Made by a program: the position numbers and the translations under genes. The notes beneath the pieces were generated by a model. That model saw nothing but the letters and a program-made list of their open reading frames with translations. It was not told the DNA's origin and did no database searches. Shown here piece after piece: positions 36,784-45,408 of a stretch of 64,000 nucleotides of DNA. Each line of letters begins with the position of its first letter. Position 1 is the first letter of the stretch. Origin of the DNA: Arthrobacter sp. N199823 (GTDB lineage: Bacteria; Actinomycetota; Actinomycetes; Actinomycetales; Micrococcaceae); NCBI RefSeq assembly GCF_002929705.1, contig NZ_PJIN01000002.1:401196-465195 (forward strand), in the 5' to 3' direction.

Positions 36784-38229
36784 GTGTCACAAGACATTAC
36801 GGACACAGCTTCCACGGCACCCGTGGCCGGAGACATCACCGCTGAGGGTTACCAAAAGACTCTGTCCCGGCGGCACGTGACAATGATCGCCATGGGTGGG
36901 GCCATCGGCGTCGGGCTCTTCATGGGTGCTGGTGGGCGCCTTGCCTCAACTGGGCCGGCACTGATCTTCTCCTACGCCATCGCCGGAGTTATCGCGTACC
37001 TGCTCATGCGGGCACTGGGTGAACTCATCATGTATAGGCAAACGTCCGGGTCCTTCGTGTCCTACGCCGGTGAGTTGTTCGGTAAAAAAGGTGCGTACCT
37101 TTCCGGTTGGATGTACTTCATCAACTGGGCCATGACAGGTGTGGCTGAACTGATTGCCATTGGCCTGTACTTCCAATATTTCTTCCCCGGTGTGCCGACG
37201 GCAATAAGCGCTCTGTGTGCATTGGCGTTGCTCGTGGCCGTGAACTTGCTGAGCGTCAAGGCGTTCGGTGAATTTGAATTCTGGGCGTCCTGCTTGAAGG
37301 TCGGGGCCATTGTGATCTTCCTGGTGGTTGGTACCGCCATGGTCATCATGAATACCCAAGTGGGTGCATCGCATGCCACCGTCAGTAACTTGTTCAGCGC
37401 CGAGGGAGGCATGTTCCCCAAGGGTGGTCTGGTCATGATCCTGGTGCTAAACGCCGTGATCTTCGCTTACAACGCCATCGAACTGGTCGGCATTACCGCC
37501 GGTGAGATGAAGAATCCCGAACGCGAAGTACCCAAGGCGATTCGCGCCGTCGTACTGCGCATTGTGGTGTTTTACGTCGGCTCGGTCACCTTGCTCGCCA
37601 TGATCATGCCCTCGGATCAGTACAAGTCCGGCGAAAGCCCGTTCGTCACAGTGTTCGCCACGATGGGTCTGGATTGGGTTGGCTCGGTGATGAACTTTGT
37701 GGTCATCACCGCCGCGCTGTCCTCGTGTAATTCCGGGCTGTATTCGATTGGGCGCATCTTCCGCACCATGGCCAACAACGGCCACGCCCCGGCCTGGCTG
37801 ACAAAGATGTCCTCGCACCATGTCCCGTATGCCGCCATTCTGAGCATTGCCGGCGTCTACGTGGTGGGAGTGCTGGCCAACATTTGGCTGGGTGGTTCTC
37901 ACGCGTTTGACCTTGCCCTGAACACCGCCTCGATTGGTGTGATCTTCACGTGGGCCTCGATCTTTGCGTGCCAGATCATGCTGCGTCGCAAGAAGGGCAA
38001 CGTCTCTTCGCTGCCCATGCCGGGCTCACCGTGGACCAGCTGGATCGGCCTGATCGCTCTGCTGGCCATCACCGTGCTCATCGGCTTCGACACCATGACG
38101 GCAGCCGACGGCAGCGTCTACTTGCTGGGCCTGTGGACGCTGTGCGCCATCCCGGTGTTTGCCATCATCCTTTGGTTCGGTTGGCAGTTCGTGAAGAAGA
38201 ACGAACCGAAAAACGCCCTATTCAGCTGA
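36784..38229 (+). CDS. APC-superfamily amino acid permease (CycA/AnsP-like)
   Basis: A 481-aa permease with 12 TM segments of the amino acid transporter family. The conserved start of TM1 is HVTMIAMGGAIGVGLFMGAG and TM2-TM3 carry YLLMRALGELIMYRQTSGSF. The N-terminal tail is about 35 residues. It resembles CycA/AnsP/GabP proton symporters for small neutral amino acids, but the substrate cannot be fixed by eye. The start is GTG at 36784. It ends at a strong bidirectional terminator. Confidence 0.93.
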   Translation: MSQDITDTASTAPVAGDITAEGYQKTLSRRHVTMIAMGGAIGVGLFMGAGGRLASTGPALIFSYAIAGVIAYLLMRALGELIMYRQTSGSFVSYAGELFGKKGAYLSGWMYFINWAMTGVAELIAIGLYFQYFFPGVPTAISALCALALLVAVNLLSVKAFGEFEFWASCLKVGAIVIFLVVGTAMVIMNTQVGASHATVSNLFSAEGGMFPKGGLVMILVLNAVIFAYNAIELVGITAGEMKNPEREVPKAIRAVVLRIVVFYVGSVTLLAMIMPSDQYKSGESPFVTVFATMGLDWVGSVMNFVVITAALSSCNSGLYSIGRIFRTMANNGHAPAWLTKMSSHHVPYAAILSIAGVYVVGVLANIWLGGSHAFDLALNTASIGVIFTWASIFACQIMLRRKKGNVSSLPMPGSPWTSWIGLIALLAITVLIGFDTMTAADGSVYLLGLWTLCAIPVFAIILWFGWQFVKKNEPKNALFS

Positions 38230-38253
38230 CGCTTCCCGAATAGGAGCAGGACG

Positions 38254-38318
38254 CTAAAAAGCCGCTGCTCCTTCCTACTCCGTAGATGCGGAGGTAGGAA
38301 GGAGCAGCGGCTTTTTAC
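38254..38318. terminator. Bidirectional terminator between the permease and the heptad-repeat gene
   Basis: AAAAAGCCGCTGCTCCTTCC (38256-38275) pairs with the arm ending CGGCTTTTT near 38315. It has A and T runs on both sides, so it can stop transcripts from both converging genes. Confidence 0.9.
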
Positions 38319-38334
38319 GCACTAACGTGCCCCA

Positions 38335-40494
38335 TCATTCTTTACGTAGGGCACCCCGCCGGCGGAACATGATGGTCATGGCGATTGCCACGAGGATCAC
38401 TCCAAGGATTGCCAACAGCGGAATGGGGTTGATGGCAGCTCCTGCAGGGGTGACGGCGGAAACGCCGGTGTACAGCTCCGAGGTGCCGTCGGCTACTTGC
38501 GTATTACCCACTGCCAGTTTCCCGGCGCCGTCCGCCATGAGACTGGCTCCGTCGGCTAGCTTCACAGAGCCATCAGCGATCTTGGAGTTTCCATCAGCCA
38601 ACGCCGCGTTCCCAGCGGCGAGTTTTTCGGCGCCATCGGCCAGCGTCTTACTGCCGGCCAGCAAGCCGGACCCGGGGATGTCAGGGGTCCCGGAGACACC
38701 TTCACTGAGCGCCTGCGTTCCGGCAGCGAGTTTCTGCGAACCGGACTCAAGATTGTTAGCCGCGTACAGCAGACCCGGCTTCTCGGGATCTCCGGGAGTA
38801 CCGTCCATGCCATAGACCAGCTGCTGAGTTCCGGCAGAGAGCTTCTGCGTGCCGGCGAACAACGTTGAACTACCATTGGCCAGCGCAGCAGTGCCCCCGA
38901 TGAGACCTGGTTTTTCCGTGGTGCCCTTCAGTCCGGCCGCGATTTGCCCGGTGCCATCGGTTAGCTTGCCCGTGCCAGTTGACAACGCGGTGGCGCCGGC
39001 GGCAAGGGCTTGCGCACCATTGAGTAGTCCTGGCTGGGAGGGATCGTTCGGTTTCCCATTGACGCCCACCATCAGTTGCTGGGTGCCAGTGTGCAATGCC
39101 GAGGTGCCATCCGAGAGTTGCTTGCTTCCCTTGGAAAGTGCCAACGCACCGTCAGCGATCTGCTGGTTGCCTGCGACAAGTCCGGGCTGGGCCGGATCAT
39201 TGGGGACGCCGTTGAGCCCGGCAGAGATTTGCGCGGTCCCGCTGGCGAGCTGCTGGGCACCAGCTGACATTTGCGCAGCGCCGGCAACCAGACCGGGGCT
39301 CGCAGGATCGGTGCTGTTGATCTTTTGATCCAGCACGCCAAAGCCACCCTTAAGCTGTTGGGCTCCGGTAGCCAAAGCGGCACTGCCCTGAGCGGCCTGA
39401 ATACCGCCGGCCTCCAACTGCTTCAGCTGATCCAGAATCAGACCCAGAGGAATGACAGGTGTGGTTTCGGCGGTTTCGCGAAGCTTGGTCAGGCCCTCCT
39501 GAAGTGCGGCGAGACCCTCGGCAGGCGTCCCGTTGGCGGATCCGTGACCAGCCAGTTGGGTTGCTCCGGCTGCCAGTTGGTTCGCACCGTCGGCCAGATT
39601 TTGTGGTTCGTTACCGCTGGCCGATGCGGTGAGTGCTGCCGAGAGCTGCGCTGCCCCGGCTTCCAAGCCCTTGGCGCCGGTGCTGAGCTGCTGGGCGCCG
39701 GCGTCGACCTTGGTTGCTCCTGCGCCGAGGGCTGCTGCACCGGTGGCGGCGGTGGCCGCACCGTTGCTGAGCTGATTCGCTCCAGTGTTGAGCTTGGCGG
39801 CGCCGGCTGAGAGTTCGCCCGCTCCCTTGTCCACGGCCCCAATGCCCGGGGCCAACTGGGTCTTGACTCCGTCGGCCAAGGTTGCCGCGCCTGCCTGCAG
39901 TTCCTTGGAGCCGGCAAAGAGCGCCTGAGCGCCAGTATTGGCGGCGAAGACTCCCGGAGCTAGCTGATTCTTGACACCGTCTGCAATGGTTGTTGCACCG
40001 GTGCTCAGTTGGGAGCCGCCAGAGGTCAGCTGGTCGGCACCGTCATCCACGGCATAGACGCCGGGGGCCAGCTTGTTGCGTACGTCAGTGGCAGTTTTTG
40101 CGGCTCCGGTGGACAATGCCGAGGCGCCGTCGTTGGCGCTGACTAGTCCGGGGGCCAGCTTGTCTGCAATTCCCTGCTTGAGCGTCGTTGCTCCGCCGGA
40201 AAGTTTATTGGCCCCTGCGCTGGCATCTGAGGCACCTTTTGCGGCGGTGGCCGCACCCTTGGATAGTGCCGCAGCACCCTCGTCCAAGTCGGTGGCCCCG
40301 TCCTGGAGCTTGTTGGCCCCGGCAGCAGTGAGCTTGGTGCCATCGTGCAGCTGTGAGGCTCCACTGGCAATTTTGGTGGTTGTTAGGGCGAAGAACAGGA
40401 TCAGCCCGATGATCAAGAGGCCAAGAATTGCGTGGGCTACGTAATGTTTTCTGGTGGACCTGTGCAATGGCGGGCCTGTCGTGCTGCGAGACAT
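38335..40494 (-). CDS. Large membrane-anchored xxxLxxG heptad-repeat protein
   Basis: A 719-aa protein built almost entirely of short repeats with Leu and Gly every seven residues (LxxGAxxLxxG; for example LSAGTQQLVYGMDGTPGD and LATGAQQLKGGFG). It is flanked by one N-terminal TM helix (residues 18-39, YVAHAILGLLIIGLILFFAL) and one C-terminal TM helix (IPLLAILGVILVAIAMTIMF) with a basic tail. The repeat matches the known xxxLxxG heptad class found in YhgE/Pip-like and other surface proteins. Several units end with a PGDPEKPG/PNDPSQPG-type insert, giving a longer superrepeat. Both ends are in the membrane, so the repeat region probably forms an external coiled rod. The start at 40494 has GAGGAA upstream; a longer frame reaches 40539. 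Function is unknown. Confidence 0.88.
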   Translation of the reverse strand: MSRSTTGPPLHRSTRKHYVAHAILGLLIIGLILFFALTTTKIASGASQLHDGTKLTAAGANKLQDGATDLDEGAAALSKGAATAAKGASDASAGANKLSGGATTLKQGIADKLAPGLVSANDGASALSTGAAKTATDVRNKLAPGVYAVDDGADQLTSGGSQLSTGATTIADGVKNQLAPGVFAANTGAQALFAGSKELQAGAATLADGVKTQLAPGIGAVDKGAGELSAGAAKLNTGANQLSNGAATAATGAAALGAGATKVDAGAQQLSTGAKGLEAGAAQLSAALTASASGNEPQNLADGANQLAAGATQLAGHGSANGTPAEGLAALQEGLTKLRETAETTPVIPLGLILDQLKQLEAGGIQAAQGSAALATGAQQLKGGFGVLDQKINSTDPASPGLVAGAAQMSAGAQQLASGTAQISAGLNGVPNDPAQPGLVAGNQQIADGALALSKGSKQLSDGTSALHTGTQQLMVGVNGKPNDPSQPGLLNGAQALAAGATALSTGTGKLTDGTGQIAAGLKGTTEKPGLIGGTAALANGSSTLFAGTQKLSAGTQQLVYGMDGTPGDPEKPGLLYAANNLESGSQKLAAGTQALSEGVSGTPDIPGSGLLAGSKTLADGAEKLAAGNAALADGNSKIADGSVKLADGASLMADGAGKLAVGNTQVADGTSELYTGVSAVTPAGAAINPIPLLAILGVILVAIAMTIMFRRRGALRKE

Positions 40495-40633
40495 AAGCAG
40501 TTCCTCACTGTTGTTAGCTAAGTGTGACGTAGCTAACAAGTTAAGCTACTGACGAGTAACTTACATGAGGGGGTGGTACTTAAGTCAACCGTTACCTAAA
40601 TGTGACCAAAATTTCCTTGCGCCCCTTGCTGAG

Positions 40634-40707
40634 GCAAAAATGATCCCGATTCCGTCTTCGGAGCCCGGGATGCTGGCTTCCGAAAGCGGAATCGGGATCA
40701 TTTTTGC
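40634..40707. terminator. Bidirectional terminator upstream of the heptad-repeat gene
   Basis: GCAAAAATGATCCCGATTCC (from 40634) pairs exactly with the 21-nt arm at 40687-40707; an inner imperfect stem (TTCGGAGCC/GGCTTCCGAA) extends it. For minus-strand transcription it ends the ArsR/AHSA1 operon. Confidence 0.85.
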
Positions 40708-40749
40708 ATCAAGTGGAGACAATGAACTCGGGTGGGCCCTCCTGAACTG

Positions 40750-41235
40750 TCATTCGGCCAGGATCGCGTCAATTTGGCCCATGGCCTGGCGCATTCCCTC
40801 CTCCATGCCCATGGCAATCATCTTCTCCATCTGCTCCTCGGAGGCGAACGACGTTTCCACGCTCATCCGGGTTCGGCCGCCAATATCTTCCAGCGTGACG
40901 GTCATGGTTGCGGCGCCCATCTCAGTCACGCGATCCCCGTTGTCGTCGGCAAAGCCGTCCTCCAAAACCAAGTGGTTGGGGGCCGTGATGGTAGTGAACT
41001 CCCACCAGCCGCGCCCCTTCGATCCGTCTGGTCCGGTCATGTAGTAGCTAGCCTGGCCGCCTGGTTGAAAATCAAACTGCTCGAATGTTGCCGGCCACGT
41101 GGGAGGACCCCACCAGCGTTCCAGCTGGCGCGGATCCTCCCAGATCTGCCAGACGCGTTCGACGGCGGCGGCGAACTCCGAGGTGATGCACAGGGTGAGG
41201 TTCTCTGTACTTGTGGTGGCGTCGGTGACTGTCAT
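40750..41235 (-). CDS. AHSA1/SRPBCC-family protein
   Basis: A 161-aa START/Bet v1-like protein of the activator-of-Hsp90-ATPase-1 family: RVWQIWEDPRQLERWWGPPT, GPDGSKGRGWWEFTTI and METSFASEEQMEKMIAMGME are characteristic. Such proteins bind hydrophobic ligands and in actinobacteria are usually paired with an ArsR-type regulator, as here: its start overlaps the end of the arsR-type gene by 4 nt. The ligand is unknown. Confidence 0.92.
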   Translation of the reverse strand: MTVTDATTSTENLTLCITSEFAAAVERVWQIWEDPRQLERWWGPPTWPATFEQFDFQPGGQASYYMTGPDGSKGRGWWEFTTITAPNHLVLEDGFADDNGDRVTEMGAATMTVTLEDIGGRTRMSVETSFASEEQMEKMIAMGMEEGMRQAMGQIDAILAE

Positions 41236-41597
41236 GGGATTGCCTTTCCTTGTGGTTCATCCGGGGCTTCTTCGTCCAGGATGTCTGCAATCCGATCGAC
41301 GCGCTGCCGCCAGATTGCCTCATAGTTATCGAGTAGGCGCTGTGCCTTGCGCAAGCCGTCGTGATTGGCGCGCACCACCTGCTCCCTTCCGCGTTTCTCC
41401 TTGGTGATGAGGGAAGCCCGTTCCAGTACGGCCACATGCTTTTGGACCGCTGCGAAACTCATGGCGTAGTAGCGGGCTAGCCCGGAAACCGAATACTCGG
41501 CAAGAGTCACCTTGTGCACAATGTCTCTACGCGTGGTGTCGGCCAAGGCCTGAAACACGCGGTCCATTTCTGATTCACTGAGCTGATCTACAACCAT
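41232..41597 (-). CDS. ArsR-family regulator
   Basis: A 121-aa winged-helix repressor: MDRVFQALADTTRRDIVHKV, the recognition region SVSGLARYYAMSFAAVQKHV and the wing KEKRGREQVVRAN. No Cys pair for metals is present, so it is a non-metal (SRPBCC-linked) ArsR. The ATG at 41597 lies inside an 11-bp perfect inverted repeat, and the promoter (-35 TTGACG, -10 TAATCT) ends about 8 nt before it, so the mRNA is probably leaderless. It is the first gene of a two-gene operon. Confidence 0.93.
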   Translation of the reverse strand: MVVDQLSESEMDRVFQALADTTRRDIVHKVTLAEYSVSGLARYYAMSFAAVQKHVAVLERASLITKEKRGREQVVRANHDGLRKAQRLLDNYEAIWRQRVDRIADILDEEAPDEPQGKAIP

Positions 41598-41609
41598 TTG
41601 GTTGTAGAT
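41586..41609. promoter_or_regulatory. ArsR operator overlapping the arsR-type start codon
   Basis: ATCTACAACCA-TT-TGGTTGTAGAT: a perfect 11-bp inverted repeat with a 2-nt centre, covering the transcription start and start codon. It overlaps the -10 box, an ideal place for autorepression. Confidence 0.75.
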
Positions 41610-41635
41610 TACTCCCGAGGAAATGCTCCCGTCAA
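41606..41635 (-). promoter_or_regulatory. Promoter of the arsR-type operon
   Basis: On the minus strand: -35 TTGACG (41635-41630), 18-nt spacer, -10 TAATCT (41611-41606), then the ATG at 41597. Both boxes are close to the sigma-A consensus. Confidence 0.65.
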
Positions 41636-41765
41636 GGGGTTCTTCATGCCGAAAACTGACGGTACTGCTCAGGTGTGGACGGGCGCGGAAATCATGGGCA
41701 GGCGTGGGCAGACGCGGTCAAGGAATCCGATGCTAGAGGGATGCAAGAGAAGAGCCAGCGCGCGG

Positions 41766-43112
41766 CTAGAGCAGGGCGTCATCCAGTCGACGAGCGCGGG
41801 CAGCGAAGGCGGCGACCTGTGGAACCGCACCCACCAGCGCCTGGAGAGCGGCGACGGCTTCCGTGTCCGCGGCACCCATGTCGGAAGCCAGCCACTGGGA
41901 CAGCGCCGCACTAGAGGAATCTGTGAGTAGTGCCGTCCGGACAGCGGCGTTGAGTTCCTCCCGCAGCAGCTCAAGGGCTCTCGCGGTGGAGCGGCTCAAG
42001 AGCGGGGCGCGGTACCTTGCTAGTGCCTGGGGTGCGTTTCCGCAGCGGAGTGCCGCCAACACCTGGTTCGCGTCGACGAGGGCCCGCACCGGATCAGCTA
42101 GTTGGTACGGGTTGGAGGAGATGGCCGAACCCAGCACAGTCCGGAGCCGGTGCATTTCAATGCGCACAGTAGCTGCCGTCCCGGTCTCCCCATAGAGCTC
42201 GTACGCAAGCTCGTCGGCACTGAATCCCTGCTGGCGGGAACACAGCAGCGCCAGAATCTCCGCCCGCCGCAACGTCAGCGGCACCCGCCGGCCATCCGCG
42301 TGCACCACCGCTGGCCGCTCGCCGAGCAGTTCAATGCCAGCTATTGCTCCCACTGGTTCATGGCCGACGCCGGACCCGTCACCTTGGGTGCCCAGCCCGC
42401 CCCCAGCTGCTGCCGTGGGGCCGCGACCGGCCGCTGTTCTGCCGAGAATTTCCTCTGCGGCCCGGACGGCACACCGGACCATGCGTAAAGAATCCGGCGT
42501 CAGCGTTGTCAGGGGTCCGGATACATCCAGCACCCCGAGGAGTTCTCCTGTCAGGGGGTGTCGAATCGGGGCGGCCGTGCACGCCCAGTCGTGATGCGTG
42601 CGCACCAAATGCTCGGCTGAAAACAGTTGTCCGGCAGAACCGGTGCGCAAAACCTCGCTAATGGCGTTGGTGCCGATCCCGGACTCGGACCAGTCGGCAC
42701 CCTCGGTGAATTCCAATGAATCAGCCTGGGTCAGGGCGTTCCGGCCGCCGATACGCCACAACACCTCACCGGCGGCGTCGGTGATGATCAGCAGTTGCCT
42801 GCCGCCGTCGGAATCATCTCCCAGTAGTTCCGTAAGGGCTGGGATTGCGGGGGAGAGGATGTGTTCCCGGCGCAGAGCGCGGACTTCTGAGGGTTCGCGT
42901 ACATGGCGGGGACTGTGCTGGTCGGGGCTGATGCCCAGGGCCAGGGAGCGTCGCCACGATTCCTGGATGTCGGTGGTAATCTCGGCCCTCTCTGCTCCGC
43001 CGATGACGTCCTCATGGGCGTGCCGGAGCATGCGCGAATACATGACAGGGTCGCTGAAGCGAAGCGCCGAGGTGGCGCCTGTGCCTGCAGTGCCGGAAGA
43101 CACCTCGACCAT
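41766..43112 (-). CDS. GAF-domain transcriptional regulator with C-terminal wHTH
   Basis: A 448-aa regulator. The N-terminal part has IQESWRRSLALGISPD, typical of AcoR-like GAF regulators, and a GAF domain around residues 110-250 (LLIITDAAGEVLWRIGG, GIGTNAISEVLRTGSAGQLF, LTGELLGVLDVSGPL). There is no sigma-54 AAA domain. Instead a C-terminal winged-helix/OmpR- or BTAD-like segment (LRRAEILALLCSRQQGFSAD, AATVRIEMHRLRTVLG) is present. The start at 43112 has GAAGGGA upstream; a longer frame to 43226 exists. It is divergent from the flavin monooxygenase gene, so it probably senses an organic compound and activates that gene. Confidence 0.85.
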   Translation of the reverse strand: MVEVSSGTAGTGATSALRFSDPVMYSRMLRHAHEDVIGGAERAEITTDIQESWRRSLALGISPDQHSPRHVREPSEVRALRREHILSPAIPALTELLGDDSDGGRQLLIITDAAGEVLWRIGGRNALTQADSLEFTEGADWSESGIGTNAISEVLRTGSAGQLFSAEHLVRTHHDWACTAAPIRHPLTGELLGVLDVSGPLTTLTPDSLRMVRCAVRAAEEILGRTAAGRGPTAAAGGGLGTQGDGSGVGHEPVGAIAGIELLGERPAVVHADGRRVPLTLRRAEILALLCSRQQGFSADELAYELYGETGTAATVRIEMHRLRTVLGSAISSNPYQLADPVRALVDANQVLAALRCGNAPQALARYRAPLLSRSTARALELLREELNAAVRTALLTDSSSAALSQWLASDMGAADTEAVAALQALVGAVPQVAAFAARARRLDDALL

Positions 43113-43194
43113 GCATTTTCCCTTCAGGCGGCCATCCCGTGCCGTGAATCTTGTTGTGCCGCGAACGGCGGTGTGCCGTGCAAGCCTCTCATTC

Positions 43195-43271
43195 AACGTC
43201 TCAGGAGACGTTACAGACGCGTGCAACGTCCCTGCAACCCCACGGGAGCTTTACTTGTGAGATCAGTCACG
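43195..43271. promoter_or_regulatory. Operator-like elements between the GAF regulator and the monooxygenase
   Basis: AACGTCTC-AG-GAGACGTT (43195-43212) is a perfect 8-bp inverted repeat. TGTGA-GATCAG-TCACG (43256-43271) matches the CRP/GlxR pattern TGTGA-N6-TCACA at 9 of 10 positions. The motif ACGTTACA appears twice nearby. These suggest control by the GAF protein plus a cAMP-type regulator. Confidence 0.5.
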
Positions 43272-43328
43272 TTACAACAGCTTACGCTCTCCATCGTGGG
43301 GAGCAGAGCAGCGGACAAGGGAGTCGGC

Positions 43329-45146
43329 ATGTCACCCAGCACCACAGAAGAAGCAAGCAGCACTACACCCACCGGCATTGTCACGGAGTGGCTCCAGGCG
43401 CTTGATGAGGCCTTGACCTCCCGGGACGTGTCCGCGGCAACGGCACTTTTCGCCGACGACTGTTATTGGCGCGACTTTGTTGCCTTCACCTGGAACCTGA
43501 AAACCTTTGAAGGCCGGGAGCAGATCGGGACCATGCTCACCGACCGGCTGGATCATGTGGCCCCCACCGGGTGGGCGCTCGCAGAGGATGCCACGGGGGA
43601 TGCCGAAAATACGGAAGCCTGGATCAACTTTGAAACGGGTGCCGCCAATGGCTACGGGCACCTGCGCCTGAAGGACGGAAAGTGCTGGACGCTGCTGACC
43701 ACCATGCAGGAGCTAAAGGGGTTTGAGGAGAAGAAGGGCCGGAACCGTGACAGGGGCGTGGATCATGAGATCACTCGCGGCCGCAAATCCTGGCTCGAAC
43801 GCAAGGAAGAAAGCGAGGACCGGCTGGGCTACGACGAGCAGCCCAACACCCTCATCATCGGCGGCGGGCAGGGCGGGATTGGGCTGGCCGCACGCCTTCG
43901 CCGTCAGGGCGTGCCAACCATCGTGGTGGAAAAGAACGCCAGAGCCGGGGATTCCTGGCGTAAGCGTTACAAGTCCCTGCACCTGCACGACCCGGTCTGG
44001 TATGACCACCTGCCCTACCTCAAGTTCCCCGATGACTGGCCCGTGTTTGCCTCCAAGGACAAGGTCGGTGACTGGTTGGAGCACTACACCGCCATCATGG
44101 AACTCAATTACTGGTCCGGTACGGAGGCCGTCAAGGCCGCTTATGACGAGGCCGCCGGAGAGTGGGTGGTTGAGGTGAAGCGCGACGGCGTTCCCGTCAC
44201 CTTGCGCCCCAAGCAGCTCGTGTTTGCGCTCGGTGTGTCCGGCTACCCTAACGTTCCCCACTTCGAGGGTGCGGAAACCTTCTTGGGACAGCAGTACCAC
44301 TCGTCGCAGCACGCCGGGGGTGGTGACTGGACGGGAAAGAAGGCGGTTGTCATTGGTTCAAATAACTCTGCCCATGACATTTGCGCGGATTTGTGGGAGC
44401 ACGGGGCAGAAGTCACCATGGTCCAGCGTTCCTCCACGCACATTTCCCGCAGCGAATCGCTCATGGATCTGGGATTGGGCGGACTCTATTCGGAGGAGGC
44501 GCTCGCCAACGGGGTCACCACGGAAAAAGCCGATCTGCTCTTCGCCTCGTTGCCGTACCGCATTCTGCCGGAGGCTCAGAAACCCATCTATGCCGAAATG
44601 GCCATCCGGGATAAGGGCTTCTACGATGATCTGGCGGCCGCCGGCTTCGACCTGGACTTTGGTGAGGACGGCTCTGGCCTGTTCGTGAAGTACCTACGGC
44701 GCGGCTCCGGCTACTACATTGACGTTGGTGCCTCTCAACTCGTCATTGATGGGCGGGTCAAGCTTGCTACGGGGCAGGTGGAGAAGCTGACGGGCAACGC
44801 CGTTGTCATGGATGACGGGACCGAGCTGGAGGCGGATCTGATCGTCTACGCCACCGGCTACGGTTCCATGAATGGCTGGCTGTCGGACCTGGTCTCGCCT
44901 GAGGTGGCAAATGCGGTGGGCAAATGCTGGGGCTACGGCTCGGACACCAAGCGTGACCCCGGTCCCTGGGAAGGGGAGCTGCGCAACATGTGGAAGCCCA
45001 CCAATGTGGACAACCTCTGGATCCACGGCGGCAACTTGCACCAGAGCCGGCACTACTCCAACTACCTGGCCCTCCAATTGAAAGCCCGGATGGAGGGACT
45101 GGACACCCCGGTCTACCAGCGGCAGGCCTCACACCACACCCACTGA
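43329..45146 (+). CDS. FAD-dependent monooxygenase with SnoaL-like N-terminal domain
   Basis: A 605-aa fusion. Residues 1 to about 140 are a SnoaL/NTF2-like domain (EWLQALDEALTSRDVSAATA, LFADDCYWRDFVAF). After a charged linker, residues about 170-600 form a flavin-containing monooxygenase: FAD motif IIGGGQGGIGLAARL, NADPH motif VIGSNNSAHDICADL, and ATGYGSMNGWL near the end. It probably hydroxylates or Baeyer-Villiger oxidises a small organic compound using NADPH and oxygen. The ATG at 43329 is preferred; the frame opens far upstream, inside the divergent regulator. The GAF regulator next door probably controls it. Confidence 0.9.
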   Translation: MSPSTTEEASSTTPTGIVTEWLQALDEALTSRDVSAATALFADDCYWRDFVAFTWNLKTFEGREQIGTMLTDRLDHVAPTGWALAEDATGDAENTEAWINFETGAANGYGHLRLKDGKCWTLLTTMQELKGFEEKKGRNRDRGVDHEITRGRKSWLERKEESEDRLGYDEQPNTLIIGGGQGGIGLAARLRRQGVPTIVVEKNARAGDSWRKRYKSLHLHDPVWYDHLPYLKFPDDWPVFASKDKVGDWLEHYTAIMELNYWSGTEAVKAAYDEAAGEWVVEVKRDGVPVTLRPKQLVFALGVSGYPNVPHFEGAETFLGQQYHSSQHAGGGDWTGKKAVVIGSNNSAHDICADLWEHGAEVTMVQRSSTHISRSESLMDLGLGGLYSEEALANGVTTEKADLLFASLPYRILPEAQKPIYAEMAIRDKGFYDDLAAAGFDLDFGEDGSGLFVKYLRRGSGYYIDVGASQLVIDGRVKLATGQVEKLTGNAVVMDDGTELEADLIVYATGYGSMNGWLSDLVSPEVANAVGKCWGYGSDTKRDPGPWEGELRNMWKPTNVDNLWIHGGNLHQSRHYSNYLALQLKARMEGLDTPVYQRQASHHTH

Positions 45147-45213
45147 CCGCTCGGCGCGCCTGAAAAACCGCCAGGCCCGCCGGCAAAACTTCCCGGACCG
45201 CCGGGCAAAAACG

Positions 45214-45280
45214 ACCCGCAGCAGTGGTTCGAAAAATCCTGACTCCCGGTGATTTTTGAACCCCTGCTGCGGGTACTTTT
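45214..45280 (+). terminator. Terminator after the monooxygenase gene
   Basis: ACCCGCAGCAGTGGTTCGAA (from 45214) pairs with the arm ending CTGCTGCGGGT near 45274, with one bulge, followed by ACTTTT. Confidence 0.8.
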
Positions 45281-45408
45281 GTGCCCAGATTTCTGTCCAG
45301 ATTTGTACTCAGAAGCGGACTGCGGCCGGGCACGGCACCTAGGTGAGGGGATCCGGCGTCGTCCGCGATTCAGGCGAGGTGGCCATGGCAGCTAAACTGG
45401 ATTCCATC

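Noticed and set aside
39271-39810. Plus-strand frame inside the heptad-repeat gene
   Set aside because: Long antisense frames are produced by the repetitive GC-rich coding sequence; codon pattern and context favour the minus-strand gene.
38335-40494. CRISPR-like repeats
   Set aside because: The regular repeats are codon-level repeats of Leu/Gly heptads in an open frame, with no identical direct repeats separated by unique spacers. No CRISPR array was seen anywhere in the window.
41598-41930. Plus-strand frame between the ArsR and GAF regulator genes
   Set aside because: Mostly antisense to the end of the GAF regulator gene and starts inside the ArsR operator; no support as a gene.
42903-43328. 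Upstream extension of the monooxygenase reading frame
   Set aside because: It lies within the divergent regulator gene and promoter; the conserved N-terminus begins at the ATG at 43329.
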